This document shows, piece by piece, positions 1 to 11,392 of a stretch of DNA of 64,000 nucleotides. The notes under the pieces were generated by a model. That model was not told the origin of the DNA and searched no databases. It saw only the letters and a program-made list of their open reading frames with translations. The stretch lies in NCBI GenBank assembly GCA_036023115.1, contig JAYKKT010000064.1, forward strand, positions 4,521,501-4,585,500. The letters run 5' to 3'. The position numbers were made by a program, and so were the translations under genes. The DNA is from Brasenia schreberi (taxonomy: Eukaryota; Streptophyta; Magnoliopsida; Nymphaeales; Cabombaceae). Numbering within the stretch: the first letter of the stretch is position 1; every line of letters begins with the position of its first letter.

Positions 1-58
1 CTTAGAGGGTTTCCACTGATGATAACTTTCAGTTTGGGGTTCCACATCAGCTACCAAA

Positions 59-112
59 TGTGTCCTATGTGAGGCAGATGTTGAGAATGTTTTCCACATC
101 TTCCAATTCTGC
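59..112 (+). pseudogene. LINE-type zinc-knuckle (zf-RVT-like) remnant
   Basis: Read from position 59, the frame gives Cys-x2-Cys-(8 residues)-His-x4-Cys with a hydrophobic stretch VENVFHIFQFC. This is the spacing of the zf-RVT knuckle found near the C-terminus of plant LINE reverse transcriptases. The frame is closed shortly upstream and nothing else of a LINE is readable, so it is at best a small relic. A chance match is possible. Confidence 0.3.
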
Positions 113-1386
113 ACGTTCTTTCAGATTGGTTTCGTCTTGGAATGGATGAACCTTTCCGATCTTCGAGTACTTGCTTAGCAAAAACTTCAGATGGCGCCCG
201 GTGTGTCTGTGTATGTTGCACACTTCTCAAGGCTTGGTGATTTACTTGGTTGAAGTAGAGCATTCACAAACTCCAAAATGGGAAAACGCATGCTTCATTT
301 AATTTCAAAGAAACATATTTCTGATCTTCAAAGAAAAAGAAAAGAAAAACGACACATGTTTCTGTAGCCAATGCCAGTAACCAGTTAGATAATTAAAGGT
401 CCAAATGGTGGTCTTTATTCATCTTACATGTGACTTTCTCCTTTTCCTTGCCTACCTCATGAGTCGGACATAAATTGGATCACATTGTTGTGTCCACTTG
501 GCAACCAAATGAGTTGGTTTGAATTCCTAGTCTTGAGCCTATGTCTCGAGAATGCCTTTGAATAACTTGAAACAATTGGAGCAGTAGCCACTGATTAAGG
601 ATCCATTTGTCCACAGATGACTTCGGAGAGTTGGTGGTCGATGTCAACTACCTTAACCTGGACAATGTTGCGACGGAAGAAAAAATATTCATCTGCTGAT
701 AGCCTCGCTGTTGCTTCCCTTTGTTTTATCTGAGTTACAGTTCAGATTGTTGTTATTATACACAGTTTATACTGTTGCCCTCGGTTGTTTGTCTTTCAGC
801 AAATGGCATGTTGCGTTCAAATTTCTGTTCCAATTTGGCCCGATTAAGTGGGTGTACACTTGCGTATTTTCCTTAATTAATTGATCCAAGAAAATGCTAT
901 GCTGCTATTAAGGTTGATGCTATGAATTTCTTGAATTGAAGCCTTTTTTTGTCCTGTAACGATTTGAAACTTCGTGCTGTTGCACATAGACTCTTGCAGT
1001 TCACATAGCAGCTGCAACCGCCGTTGGTTTACATTCTCCCCTGTCCGGATGTACATTTAAACTAACAGGAAATGCACCTGGGCGTCACGGTTCCGTGACA
1101 GGGGATGAGGAACCTCAAGTTCAATTCTTGACTCTGTGAAAAGCTTGTTACAATATTTGATTGGAGGACCTTACACTAAAGAATAATTCAAGATTTGAAG
1201 TCAAAGTTGAACGCAGCAAGTGGATAATGCTTTTTGTTTTTTTTGTGTGCATGTATGTACAATACATTTGAGATGCGCCCAATTCTCGTGCCTCACTGTC
1301 ATTTATTTTCCAATTCTAAGCTCCTTCGCCAGGTAAAGTCAGATTGGATTGCCAAAGATGCCTACATAAACAGTAGTCTCTTCCCA

Positions 1387-1428
1387 CTCTCTCTCTCTCT
1401 CTCTCACACACACACAGTCACACACACT
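1387..1428. repeat. (CT)n(CA)n microsatellite
   Basis: A run of CT dinucleotides passes directly into CA dinucleotides, with one interruption by a GT step. Confidence 0.9.
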
Positions 1429-2573
1429 CATGCATGCGCATGCCGACACATGCACAATTGTTAGGATCAGGGCTAGAAAATATTACTTTTTCCAGAAGAA
1501 GAAAACATCAAAATTTTGAACTAGCTAATGCATTTGGTAGTTTTAGCGTAGAAATTCTTTTGCAACTAAACCCATGATCGTTATAATCATTTTCAAAAGT
1601 GGGAGAAATATAAAGCTTTTATCATATTATTGATCAGGTAAACCCGCATTGGTACCTTGAAACTTTTAGTCAAGTAGATTTAACTGAACCATGAAAAATG
1701 GTTTCAACATTAGAGCACAAACTCGCTGAATGCTCAGGGCCTTGGTCCAAGGCTTTTAACTCTAGAAGATGCAAAGTGTTTTTATCCTTTGTCTTTATCC
1801 TCTTATCTGATGTTGTGTGCCTTGTGTACACAACAGACTCTGGTCTCAAAATAAAAAGGGAAGAGAAAGGAGGAGGCTATTTGATGCTGCTTTTCCCGAG
1901 AGTGAAAGCATGATCCTATTGCCACGGGGTTGGCTAGATGGAGCACCCATAAGAATCACAAAATCAACACTTAATCAAATGATAAAACAAGATCTTATCC
2001 TTTTGAATCGAACGCTGATATGACAACCAAATAGAGCACGATGATAAACAAGAACTTGAACACTGTTGTGGACCTGAACCTCAACCCAGAACCACCATAA
2101 TCAACTAAACCAAACCAAAACCAAGCTCTTCCCGAACTAAGTGGGTCTGTTGAAGTCACCATTGAGCTCAATCTTCATCCAAAATAAAGAAAAAACCATG
2201 CAAAAACCTGGTACAAACTATGTACGTTCTCGAGGTGTTTTGGATTTGCAAAATATTATATATATTACACATTCCAGGTCTGACCCAAATTTCTAATTGA
2301 ATCATCCTTTTTGAAACAAAACCATAACCCTAGGGTATGGATCGCAGGAAGCCTAATTCAAACTGTTGACAACCCAAGTCAAGGACTGATGCAAGTAGCG
2401 GTGAGCATTATTAGGATATAACCAAACAATCAAACCGAACCGAATTTTCTATTTCGATTCGATTTACAGTTTTATAAACCTCGGTTTATCAGTTCGGTTC
2501 GGTTTTCAAGGTATGAAAATTTTCAAGCCCCAAGAACGGCGCGTACCAACGCGAAAGGCTTCATCGGCTTTTC

Positions 2574-2576
<3 letters not shown>

Positions 2577-2610
<34 letters not shown>
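2577..2610. repeat. (GA)n microsatellite before WDR89-like start
   Basis: An uninterrupted GA run lies directly before the probable ancestral start codon at 2613. It is probably part of the old 5' leader, because GA/CT runs are common in plant leaders; ESD4 in this window has one too. Confidence 0.85.
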
Positions 2611-2611
<1 letters not shown>

Positions 2612-2696
2612 AATGGACGGAGAGGTCGAAGACATGGATGTGGGGGAAGAAGCTTGGTATCAGGAACACCATCCAAACGAGTTTTGGAGGTGATTA

Positions 2697-3066
2697 TGTT
2701 ACAGATAGGGTGGCCATTCTCGGCAACTTTATTTGGTAACGGCTGGACTGACCATCCAGTCCGTTACCAGAAAGGGTTACCAGATAGAGGCCATCAGTAA
2801 TCGCCCGTCCGGATTCGGGCTGCTCAGAAAAGGGAAACCCAGCAGACAAGCGAGGAGATCAGAAGCAGGCATAGGAATGACACGAAAAATACAAAGAAAA
2901 ATTCGCAAAGAAATAACCGATCTCCTTGGAGAAGCCGTTGTGAGGAAACCTTGTATAGTTCCAACACCATTTCACGCATTTGCGGCTGAAACCAAGAGAC
3001 GACCATCCTATCATCGTCAACATAGAAACCGAGTCTTCCAATGGAGGTTAGCGACTAGTTTCATCA
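2697..3066 (+). repeat. 5' LTR of the WDR89 Copia element
   Basis: A direct repeat of 7573-7951 with TG..CA ends. It lacks an internal segment present in the right copy, around the doubled GGTTACCG words. Confidence 0.9.
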
Positions 3067-3067
3067 C

Positions 3068-3079
3068 TAGTATGAGGGC
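3068..3079 (+). other. Degenerate tRNA-iMet primer-binding site
   Basis: TAGTATGAGGGC starts two bases after the 5' LTR and matches most positions of the usual plant Copia primer site TGGTATCAGAGC. Confidence 0.6.
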
Positions 3080-4252
3080 TTAAAAAACCTTGCAAAAAGA
3101 GAAAGAGAAGATAAGAAAAAAAAGAGGGAACAAAAAAAAAAGAGAAAAGAGAAGGGGACAACGAGACAGAGGAAAAAAAATAAGAGAGGTAAAATTCGGC
3201 AGCAAGGCGAAGACCGACAGAGTCAATCGGCGACCGCTTGACAAAGCCACATCTGAGGCAAAGACGACGGCCGACAGAACCCTAAAGGCTGAAACAGGCC
3301 AGAGAACACCGACCGACGCCTGACTGAACTAAAAAGGTAGCCAGCAGGCCAAAGAAGACACCAATGGCCCGACTGAAATCGGAAAAGGTAGCCCTCCCCC
3401 TCCCCCTCTCTCTGTTCTCCTTTTTTCTCTCTCTCACTCCCTCTTCTTTTTTTTTCACGTGTAACACTCTCTCTCTTCCCTTTATATTAAAAAACACACA
3501 CATTTTTTCAGAAAACCGCGGGCAAGAAATCAGAGGTTTTTCGAAACCGCCTTAGGTAACGGACAAAAAAGTTCGTTTTGCCCCAGTCGGTTTTAGCTAT
3601 TTACTATTTTTTTATCCAGTAAAATTACAAAACTGTCCATATATTTTCGGATAAAAGACTAAAAAGTTCATTTTACCCTTTGGCTGTTTGGAAAAATTAT
3701 GAAATATCGGGCTATCACTTTACCTTTCTGCCCTTCCCAGTTTAGATAATTTTAGTTCTACCATCTGGTCAAAAGACAGATTTACCCCTGTACTTTTGAA
3801 AAAAATTACAGATTCGGCCTGAGGGTTAAAATTATGATTTTAGCCCTAATCAGTTACGAATTTTACAGAAATACCAAAGAATAATTTTACGCGTTTTTCC
3901 TCGATTACAAGAAGGGGACAAATAGATAAAATTACAAATTTGCCCTTGATATTATTTAAGGGGTACAAAGGCAGAAACTCTTCGGGAAAAATTCGAATTT
4001 GTCCCAAAGAGCTTATGAAATTATCATTAGCATACTTGTTTGGTATTATGCATCATACTAACATGATTCCTGCTATGTATACTCTTGGTTTTGTGTTTGT
4101 TTCCTTTTTAGACCGCTTAATTGTTATTATCGCCAAACACATAAAAATGAGTTGTAGGATATGTGTGTTTGAGTTGGCAAAAACTTAAAAGTTGAATGGT
4201 CTCAACTTCTAAACATGGAAGAGAAGAATCCCTCTGGCTCTAAAACTTGAAG
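3080..4252 (+). other. Untranslated leader of the WDR89 Copia element
   Basis: There is no convincing coding sequence. The first part is A/G-rich (3090-3200) and then CT-rich (3400-3480). From about 3560 to 3960, short variants of the words AAAATTAC, TTTTACCC and TTTGCCC recur every few tens of bases, a loose internal repetition typical of long retrotransposon leaders. Confidence 0.5.
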
Positions 4253-4963
4253 GTGTTGAGTACGTATTAAAAGAAACTATCCGTCCGCCACTCTCACACA
4301 CGAATGAGCAACAATTAGAAATGTATAAAACATTTCTAAAAGATGATACCATAGCAAGGACGATCTTGTTGACTTATATAGAGGATGACTTGATCAAGGT
4401 CTTTGAAAAACATGAGACCGTTAAAGAGGTATTTGACTTAATAATAACTAAATATGATACAACTACAAAATTACATGTGCAGTTGTTACTACAAAAGTAT
4501 AACTCATTCAAAATGAAGGAAGGAGACAATTTAGTTAAGCATGTAAACCACATACTGGTAATGGCTAGACTTAGCCGTAGCAAAATCAATCATCCCTCAA
4601 CCGATGCAGATATGAACAATACTGATCTACCCTCGTCTTGGAACATGGTCACCACTGTCCTAAGATTAGGGCCTGAGATTAACCTTTCGGAGTTGCCCCT
4701 AAAACTAGCAATAGAGAAAGAACACATGCTCAAAAACAAGAAAAAAAAAATGCTAATAGTAAATGATGAGACAACATCTAGCTCCAAAACCAACCACAAG
4801 AAAAAACCAAATAAGAAGTTTGGAAAGAATAAAAAGAAAGGCCGTCAAAATTATAAGAAATCATAAGAAACTGCTTCTCGGGTTAAGTGTTTTAACTATA
4901 CAAAGATGAGACACTATAAAAGGGATTGCCGAAACAAGAAAAGTAGAGAAAACAACCCACAAC
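4253..4963 (+). pseudogene. Copia gag (UBN2-type) remnant
   Basis: An open stretch from 4321 to 4866 gives a gag-like helical protein (TYIEDDLIKVFEKHETVKE, QKYNSFKMKEGDNLVKHVNH) with a lysine-rich tail; homologous sequence extends upstream to about 4253 without a clear start. A stop at 4864 precedes a knuckle, CFNYTKMRHYKRDC, in which the second Cys of CX2CX4HX4C is replaced by Tyr. The gag is therefore truncated and its knuckle is dead. Confidence 0.8.
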
Positions 4964-5035
4964 GCAGACAGTCAGAGAAGTAGGACATAATCTGCATGAT
5001 TTTAGAATGCTTATATTTTGATCGCCCTGTGACAG

Positions 5036-6300
5036 GCTGATGGATAGACTTAGGAGTTACATGGCACATCTCAAACACCAAGGAAGGGGCAATGGATCTG
5101 AAGGAATACAAACCTAGGGAACATCGAGTTTATATGGGAAATAATACTTTCTTAGATGTTCTGGGTATTGGGTCCTTCAGGATACATGTAGAAGGCAAAC
5201 CAATTGTTAACCGATGTGTTAATTGTGCCATCTATAAGGCGCAATCTGGTCTCAGTCCCTGCTTTAGTAAAGAAAAGTTTTGTGGTTAGGTTTATTCCTA
5301 ACAAGGTTACTGTGGGAAAGCATGGGAGAATGTTATTCTCTGGGGAATTTGATATAAAACAAGAACTATTCAAACTTTGTGATAATGAAAATAGTACATC
5401 TTCTGCTTATATTGAGAGTGTCTTTACTATTGATGTGAATATGTTGCATAAATGCCTAGGGCATATAAGTATAGAAAAGTTGAGGAAATTATCTAACTTT
5501 GACTTATTGCCTAGATTTGAGGAAAATACTTTCAACAAGTGTGAAGCTTGTTGTATACAAGGAAAAATGATGAGGAAAGTTTTTCCTAATGAAACAATAA
5601 GGGCAACAACCCTGTTGGAAATTATTCACACAGATTTATGTAGACTTTTTAGAGTAAAGACACATCGAGAAAAGGGTTATTTTATAACCTTTATCGATGA
5701 TTATTCTAGATATATGTATCTATATCTTTTGACACATAAATCTGTGACACTTGATGCTTTTAAAGAATATAAGCAAGAAGTAGAAAATCAATTAGGACAT
5801 TCGATCAAAGTCTTAAGATCAGATAGAGGAGGTGAATATACCTCAGCAGAATTCTTGGAATTTTACAAATACTTTGGTATTACAAAACATAATACAATGC
5901 CGAGAACACCTCAGCAAAATGGTGTAACTGAAAGATATAATAGAACCTTGCTGAATATGACAAGGTCAATGTTAATCGATGCTTTTCTTCCAAGGGTATT
6001 TTGGGGAGAAGCAGTAAGTATAACAATTTACATACTCAATAAAGTACCATGTAAGACTGTATTCACTACACCATATGAGATATGGTTTGGAAGAAAACCC
6101 AACCTAGGTCATCTCAGGAGGTGAGGATCTATTGCACATGTAAAGATCCTTCATCAATTTAGAGATAAGCTAGACAATAGGTCCTTGAGATGTATATTTA
6201 TTGGATATCCAAAAGGTTCAAAAGGATTTCAGTTTTATCATAAGGACCAAAAGGTTCAAAAGGATATCAGTTTTATCACCTCGCCAATGATTTTTGACTT
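5036..6300 (+). pseudogene. Copia protease and integrase remnant
   Basis: The protease motif reads WIDLGVTWHIS, so the catalytic D-S/T-G is altered. After a frame change the integrase region is open from about 5204 to 6124. It has the pre-integrase LHKCLGH, then IHTDLC, RSDRGGEY and NGVTERYNR, which carry the D, D and E of the catalytic triad. A stop follows, although integrase-like sequence (RCIFIGYPKGSKGF) continues. A 30-base segment is duplicated in tandem around 6206-6277. Confidence 0.85.
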
Positions 6301-6339
6301 TTCAAAATGCCATTATAGAACTTGGGCTTGTGGCTAACA

Positions 6340-7325
6340 AACTTGATCACTGTGTATATGTCTGGGACAATGGGAGCCACGTTGTCATCTTGTTATTATA
6401 TGTAGATGACATATTGTTGACTGGAAACGACAACGAGATGATTGTCAAAACCAAGTAATGGTTGAATTCCAAGTTCGAAATGAAGGATATGGGGGAAGCA
6501 TCCTATATCCTAGGAATAAAGATCTCAAAAGATAGTGAATCTAGACTCTTATGCCTGAGTGAGGAGAGATATATTGATTATATCTTCAAGAAGTTTAAAA
6601 TGGGTGAATGTAAGTCTGCAGATAGACCTGTTGCAAAAGGGGTTAAATTAAGTAAGGCTGATTGTCTCGGTGAAGGAAACGATAAGCCTAATGTTTTTTA
6701 TGCAAAAGTTGTTGGTAGCTTGATGTATGTTATGTTGTGTAGAAGACCTGCTATCAGCTTTGTTGTTGGTCTTATAAGTAAATATCAAAGTAATCTTGAT
6801 TGACAGCACTGGGTAGCTATAAAAAGGATTTTAAGATATTTAAAAGGAATAAAAGACTTGAAACTGTGTTTTCAAGCAGATGAACTAAAAGTGGTAGGAT
6901 ACTCAGACGCTGACTTTGTTAGGAGCAAAGATGACAACAAATCAACCTCATGACAAATATTTTTATTTGGAGGTGTTGTTGTTTCTTGGGCATGTAAGAA
7001 ACAGGATTGTGTAGCATTGCATACACAGGAAGCTGAGTATGTAGCTTGTTGTATGGCTGCAACGAGTGTTGTTTGGATAAGCCACTTCATACGAGAATTG
7101 AAGTTGAAAATAACAGACGAGTCAATAGTTATCTATTGTGATAACAATATAGCAATTACTCTTATCAAGAGTGGAGCTGATTGCTCCAAAAGCAAGCATA
7201 TAATGGTAAAATACCACTATGTTCATGATATGGTTATGAGAAAGGAAATATCCATCTCATACATGCTAACAGAAGATATGTTGGCAAACCCCTTAACAAA
7301 AGGCATATCCGAGAAACTTTTCTAA
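6340..7325 (+). pseudogene. Copia reverse transcriptase (3' half) and RNase H remnant
   Basis: This starts abruptly in the middle of the reverse transcriptase (LLLYVDDILLTGN, the catalytic YVDD), so the fingers/palm half is deleted. It continues with KFEMKDMGEASYILGIKI and a region broken by stops at about 6800 and 6951. The RNase H part is readable as YSDADF, QEAEYVACC and YCDNN, ending LANPLTKGISEKLF. Confidence 0.85.
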
Positions 7326-7572
7326 AAACATGTTACTAATATGGGTTTGAGATATGTTTGATTGTTGTGTAAGGTAATAATTACACAACGGATGACTGGT
7401 GTTGTATAGGTAAATAACCATACGACAGATAAAATGTTGTAGAGGAAAATCACCACACAATAGGTTCTGATTGCAATAGTAATCAAGAAACGACATAACT
7501 AGGAAAAACCTTGGAAAAGTGGGAGGAAAACTTGTATGTCGATACACTTAGCTTGAATGACTAAGTGGGAGA

Positions 7573-7951
7573 TGTTATAGATAGTATGGCCATTCTCGGC
7601 AACCTTATCTGGTAACGGCTGGACCGACCATCCAGTCCGTTACCAGAGGGGGTTACCGGATAGAGGACATCAATAACCGCCGAACGGTTACCGGATTTCA
7701 CGGTAACCGTTCGGATTCGAACTGCTCAAAAAAGAAAAAACCAGCAGGCAAGCCAGGAGATCAGGAGTAGCCACTATAGAGAGAAATACGCAAAGAAACA
7801 ACCGATATCCTTGAAGAAGCCGCTATTTAGAAACCTTGTACAGCTCCAACACCATTCCACGCATCGCTGCTGAAACCAATAGACGACCATCCGGCTCATC
7901 GTCAACACAGAAATAGAGTCTTCCATTGGAGGTCAGCGGCTAGTTTCATCA
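7573..7951 (+). repeat. 3' LTR of the WDR89 Copia element
   Basis: The right copy of the LTR is preceded by a purine-rich tract and followed by the target duplication GATTA. Directly after the duplication the WDR89 exon resumes and ends at a GTATGA donor at 7978. Confidence 0.9.
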
Positions 7952-8618
7952 GATTACGTCTTCCAAACTGATTCAAGGTATGATCTCTAATGCTCTCTTT
8001 CTTTTGCGGTTTTCTGTTCTGATATAATTCAAATTCTCTGCGTTTTTTTGTTTCGTATTGATTTTTATAGCTTCGGTGGAGTTTTCAAGCTGGTGGTCAA
8101 TAGAAACGCTTTTCTATAGGCATGTTTTTGTTTGTTTTTCTATGTAGTCACTCCGATGCTCGCGGGTAGTGTGACTGACTGCACCGTACAAAATTTTAAT
8201 GGATTTATTTGGAGCTACATTGCGTGATGGTCCTTTGCGTGATGGTCCTACTCAAAATTTTTGTTTCGTATGGAGATGCTAACCTGTACACTACTATTTA
8301 TTTTCAAGATTATTTGCTTAGAATGACAAGAAGCTTTTATGGAGAGGTTGGCCAATAAGGCAGTTGGTATCGTTTCTACAGTTTCATCTTCTTCTCTTGT
8401 TGAGTAGGATTGCTTTTTCTTAGGTTGTTGAAAAATTGATGGAATACGCCATTAGAGATTGCAAGGGCCGGGCGGGTAGAGGACGGGCCCCCAATACTCG
8501 AACCTCAATTTTGTGTCCCGTACTAGGCCTGGTACTCAATGGGGTGGGGACAAGTTTGAGCCTTTTACCCCGTGGATAACAACGTGTCTATGGGGCGCCC
8601 AGAATCCCAACTCCAATC

Positions 8619-9860
8619 CTCTTTTTTTGAGGTAGCAAATAGCAAAGAAATTACAACGATGAAGGATTTAGAGGGGTAGCTAGTAAGCTGCACCCGGTTA
8701 CCAGAGTGGAAGAAGGCGATGATTTGTTGTTCCTGGAGCTGCACAGCATTGATGTGAGATGGTGGCGAGACTTAGGTGTAGAGATCAGCGTATTGGAAGG
8801 ATACTCGTGCAAGCATGTGAGCAGCCTTATTGGCCTCTCTACTGACCCATTGGAAGGAGATGTCTGGTAAGTCAACGCTAATAGCTTTCACTTCCTCCAT
8901 GACGGACCCGATTTTGGACAAATTGGGCTGGCCGAAGGGATTTTTCGAGTGACTTCCTGACAGTCTGATTCTATGTCAATGTGGTGCCAATATGTCCCAT
9001 TAAGCTAGTGAAGTGTCTCACGAAGGGAGTGAGCGTCCTCTATCTTAGGCCCCATCGAACCAGTGAACCAACTTGTGAGTCCCAAGATAAAGATAAACAT
9101 GACTCTATGGTCGCTAATGATTGCTGCCAAGCAGTTTTGCGTAAGGCCGAGGCAAGAGAGACACCAGTTTTGGACATTGTAGTAGTGCATGATTGATGTC
9201 TTCAATGCCATCGCACCGGGGGCAGTTTGGTGGGTGTTCATTTCTCTAGCATGGGTGGATAGGAGATTGCGTCCAGAGTACCAGGCGAAGTTCACGATTT
9301 TAGCTGGGGCTTTGATGTTCCATAGTTCCTGCCATTGGCCTTCAATGTTATGGTCGGCAATGTTGGTGAACAGCTCCAAAAATTTCTTGTAACCTGATCG
9401 GACAGTGTAGATGCCCTGTGAATTCTAGTGCCATATGCTCTGGTTGTTGGTAGGGATCCAGCGCAGAGGATTGCTGAGGATCTTAGCAACATGTGTGACT
9501 TTGGAGATGTCCCATGCTAGTGAATGCCTAATGAATACTGAATAGGTCCTTCACCTTCAAGTGGGTGAGGTTTGTATCTGGTGGCTGGGGTAGATGGAAA
9601 TTTAGTGGGTCGTTAAGCCAAGGATTGTGCTTGCATTATGCTGCCCCAAATGAAGCTACATGCCGACCCTTCCTTTTCATTGAGAAAATCGCAATGGGGG
9701 AAATATTTGGCCTTGAAAAACTGAGATGCGAAGGATTCAGGGTGGGCAATAAAACGCCATCCTTGTTTGGTGAGCTCCGAAGGTGACGGAAACCAAGTGC
9801 ACCATTAGCTTTAGCCATGCACATTCTCGTCCAAAACATCCAAGACCAATGTAGGCCTTT
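8619..9860 (-). mobile_element. 5'-truncated LINE with RNase H end, in WDR89 intron 1
   Basis: The insert is flanked by the 17-base direct repeat GAATCCCAACTCCAATC at 8602-8618 and 9861-9877. A T-run just inside the left end (a poly-A tail on the minus strand) fixes the orientation. Minus-strand frames show MCMAKANGALGFRHLR (end of the RT thumb), YTVRSGY and WNIKAPAKIVNFAW, then a zf-RVT knuckle (CPRC...HALLQC, in a shifted frame), and finally the RNase H end WVSREANKAAHMLAR. Most of the endonuclease and RT is missing, as expected from 5' truncation. Several frameshifts show it is inactive. Confidence 0.88.
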
Positions 9861-10098
9861 GAATCCCAACTCCAATCTTAATAAGCTTCTTAAAATTAAA
9901 AGTATTTTATATTAAAATTAAAAATAGAATCCAAAATAATTTAAAAAATAAGGTTATGTGGTATAAAATTTGAAATTTCAATGTATATTAGAAAACACAC
10001 ATATATTTGTATATCAATATTAGGAATGCTAGGATCCTCTTATCGTAGGTACTCACTAATCATGACCATCCATTCTCACTTAATAGGCGATGTGGGAT

Positions 10099-10170
10099 GG
10101 TGCCAACAAGGCACTATCCTTTGCACATGGCAGGGCTCCCATGTGCCAAGGATGGTGCCTTGTTAGCACT
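10099..10170. repeat. Hairpin-forming inverted repeat
   Basis: Arms 10099-10130 and 10139-10170 are complementary at 28 of 32 positions around an 8-base loop. The structure lies in WDR89 intron 1, between the LINE and the LINE-tail inverted pair. It could be the core of a small MITE or a precursor-like hairpin; no target duplication was recognised. Confidence 0.7.
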
Positions 10171-11185
10171 AACCCCGATCGCTCATCAAGGGTGATTTAT
10201 ATAGACAAGCCTTTGGATACTTACTCTTCCACAGATATGTGTGCACAAATGTGTGGATACATACATACACATGCATGTAATATGTATACTTATTTTATAT
10301 ATCATTTCTATACATTTATATAGTTTTGGTGGGGTACTTCTTGTCCCAGCTTGCCTCATACATGGTAAACGGTCTTTGGGTATTCTCCATACCCAAACTC
10401 GAACACAATCTATCCCCAGCCCATTTAGGTGGAATTGGGTTAGGTCCCATGATTCAAACGAACATTGCCATCCCTAAAGTTGAGAAAACGCTTTCCTAAA
10501 AGCAACATTTGTGCCCTATCTTTCATGAGATTGTTATAGGTTGAATGCAAATTGCATTAGCAATTATGACAAGCCTTTGAACATTTGCTTAAATAAGGAA
10601 GGAATACATGGATACAAAAGTAAGGAATTGCCAAAAAGAATTAAAATATGACAGAAATTAAGAGTCAAAGGCATTTATACATCAAAGCCATGGTGCTTAT
10701 ATAGAACTTCGATGAGCCTCACACGCACCACTAAGAGGCACAAGTGAAATCGCACTATGTGCCTTTTAATATTCAAATGCATCAGCCTTAGAAAATCCAA
10801 CGGATAGTGTACTTAGATGCTCATAGAAAACACCATTTCAGAAACTCAAGGACATAAATATCTTTCTATAACAAGCAATTATTACTTCCCTTTGTCATCA
10901 TTCCCATAACGTTTCTTTTAGAAGTAACTTTAATTAACGGAGAGAGAAAGAGCATTGACCATCATAACACTGACATTTTCTCAAGGGTCACATATGTAAC
11001 CTCACTTGGTTTTTAATGTTTGTACCAACATTTGCACCAAGTTAATGGACACCATGTCCATTTTCATGAAAAATATTTTTTTAATTTAATTAAAACATAT
11101 TCCATTAATCCTCCTTACCATCTTCTTCAATAAAGAATGATCTAGTTTATTGTGAGTTAACTGCTAACATAGCACATGATAGGGA

Positions 11186-11392
11186 TCTGTGGAAACAAAG
11201 AATCCATGTAGCCGACCCCGTCTATTATAGGAAAAGGCTTAGTTGTTGTATATTCCATTAATCCTCCACCTTGTCTAATATAAATTGAAATTAAAAGAAT
11301 AAGGAAATAATAAACAAAGAATACAACAACAACAAAGCCTTTTTGCATACTAGATGGGGTCAACTTCATGGATTCTTTGTTTTCACATGTAG
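11186..11392. repeat. Head-to-head pair of LINE-tail repeats
   Basis: A plus-strand copy (about 11186-11250: ACAAAGAATCCATGTAG... ending AAAAGGCTTAGTTGTTG) faces a minus-strand copy (about 11320-11392: AACAACAACAAAGCC...GGATTCTTTGTTTTCACA). Together they form an inverted repeat with arms of about 65 bases. The word order and TTG-rich end resemble the 3' tails of plant LINEs/SINEs. Other copies lie near 29.3, 31.2, 31.6 and 45.9 kb. Confidence 0.65.

Larger units (their letters stand above)
1..2612. other. Spacer upstream of the WDR89-like gene
   Basis: No complete gene is visible. The stretch holds a short LINE-like knuckle remnant near its left end, a CT/CA microsatellite at about 1387-1428, a stretch rich in GAACC/GGTTC words around 2420-2510, and a GA run just before the WDR89-like start. 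Short open frames here have no recognisable domain. Confidence 0.5.
2697..7951 (+). mobile_element. Degraded Ty1/Copia LTR retrotransposon in WDR89 exon 1
   Basis: Two direct repeats (2697-3066 and 7573-7951) begin TGTTA and end TTTCATCA, and are flanked by the 5-bp duplication GATTA at 2692-2696 and 7952-7956. A degenerate initiator-Met tRNA primer site follows the left repeat, and a purine-rich AAGTGGGAGA precedes the right one. Between them, Copia domains appear in the order gag, protease, integrase, reverse transcriptase, RNase H. All are broken by stops or shifts, and most of the N-terminal half of the reverse transcriptase is missing. The repeats differ by many substitutions and an indel of roughly 30 bases, so this is an old copy. 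The two flanks join into one continuous WDR89 exon when the element and one duplication are removed. Confidence 0.93.

Noticed and set aside
617..699. Possible terminal exon after a CCACAG acceptor, frame ending KIFIC then TGA
   Set aside because: Weak pyrimidine tract, no family recognised, and an alternative frame is also open; no support from upstream exons.
2513..3083. Open frames running from the WDR89 leader into the Copia LTR
   Set aside because: They cross the insertion boundary and read LTR sequence; accidental.
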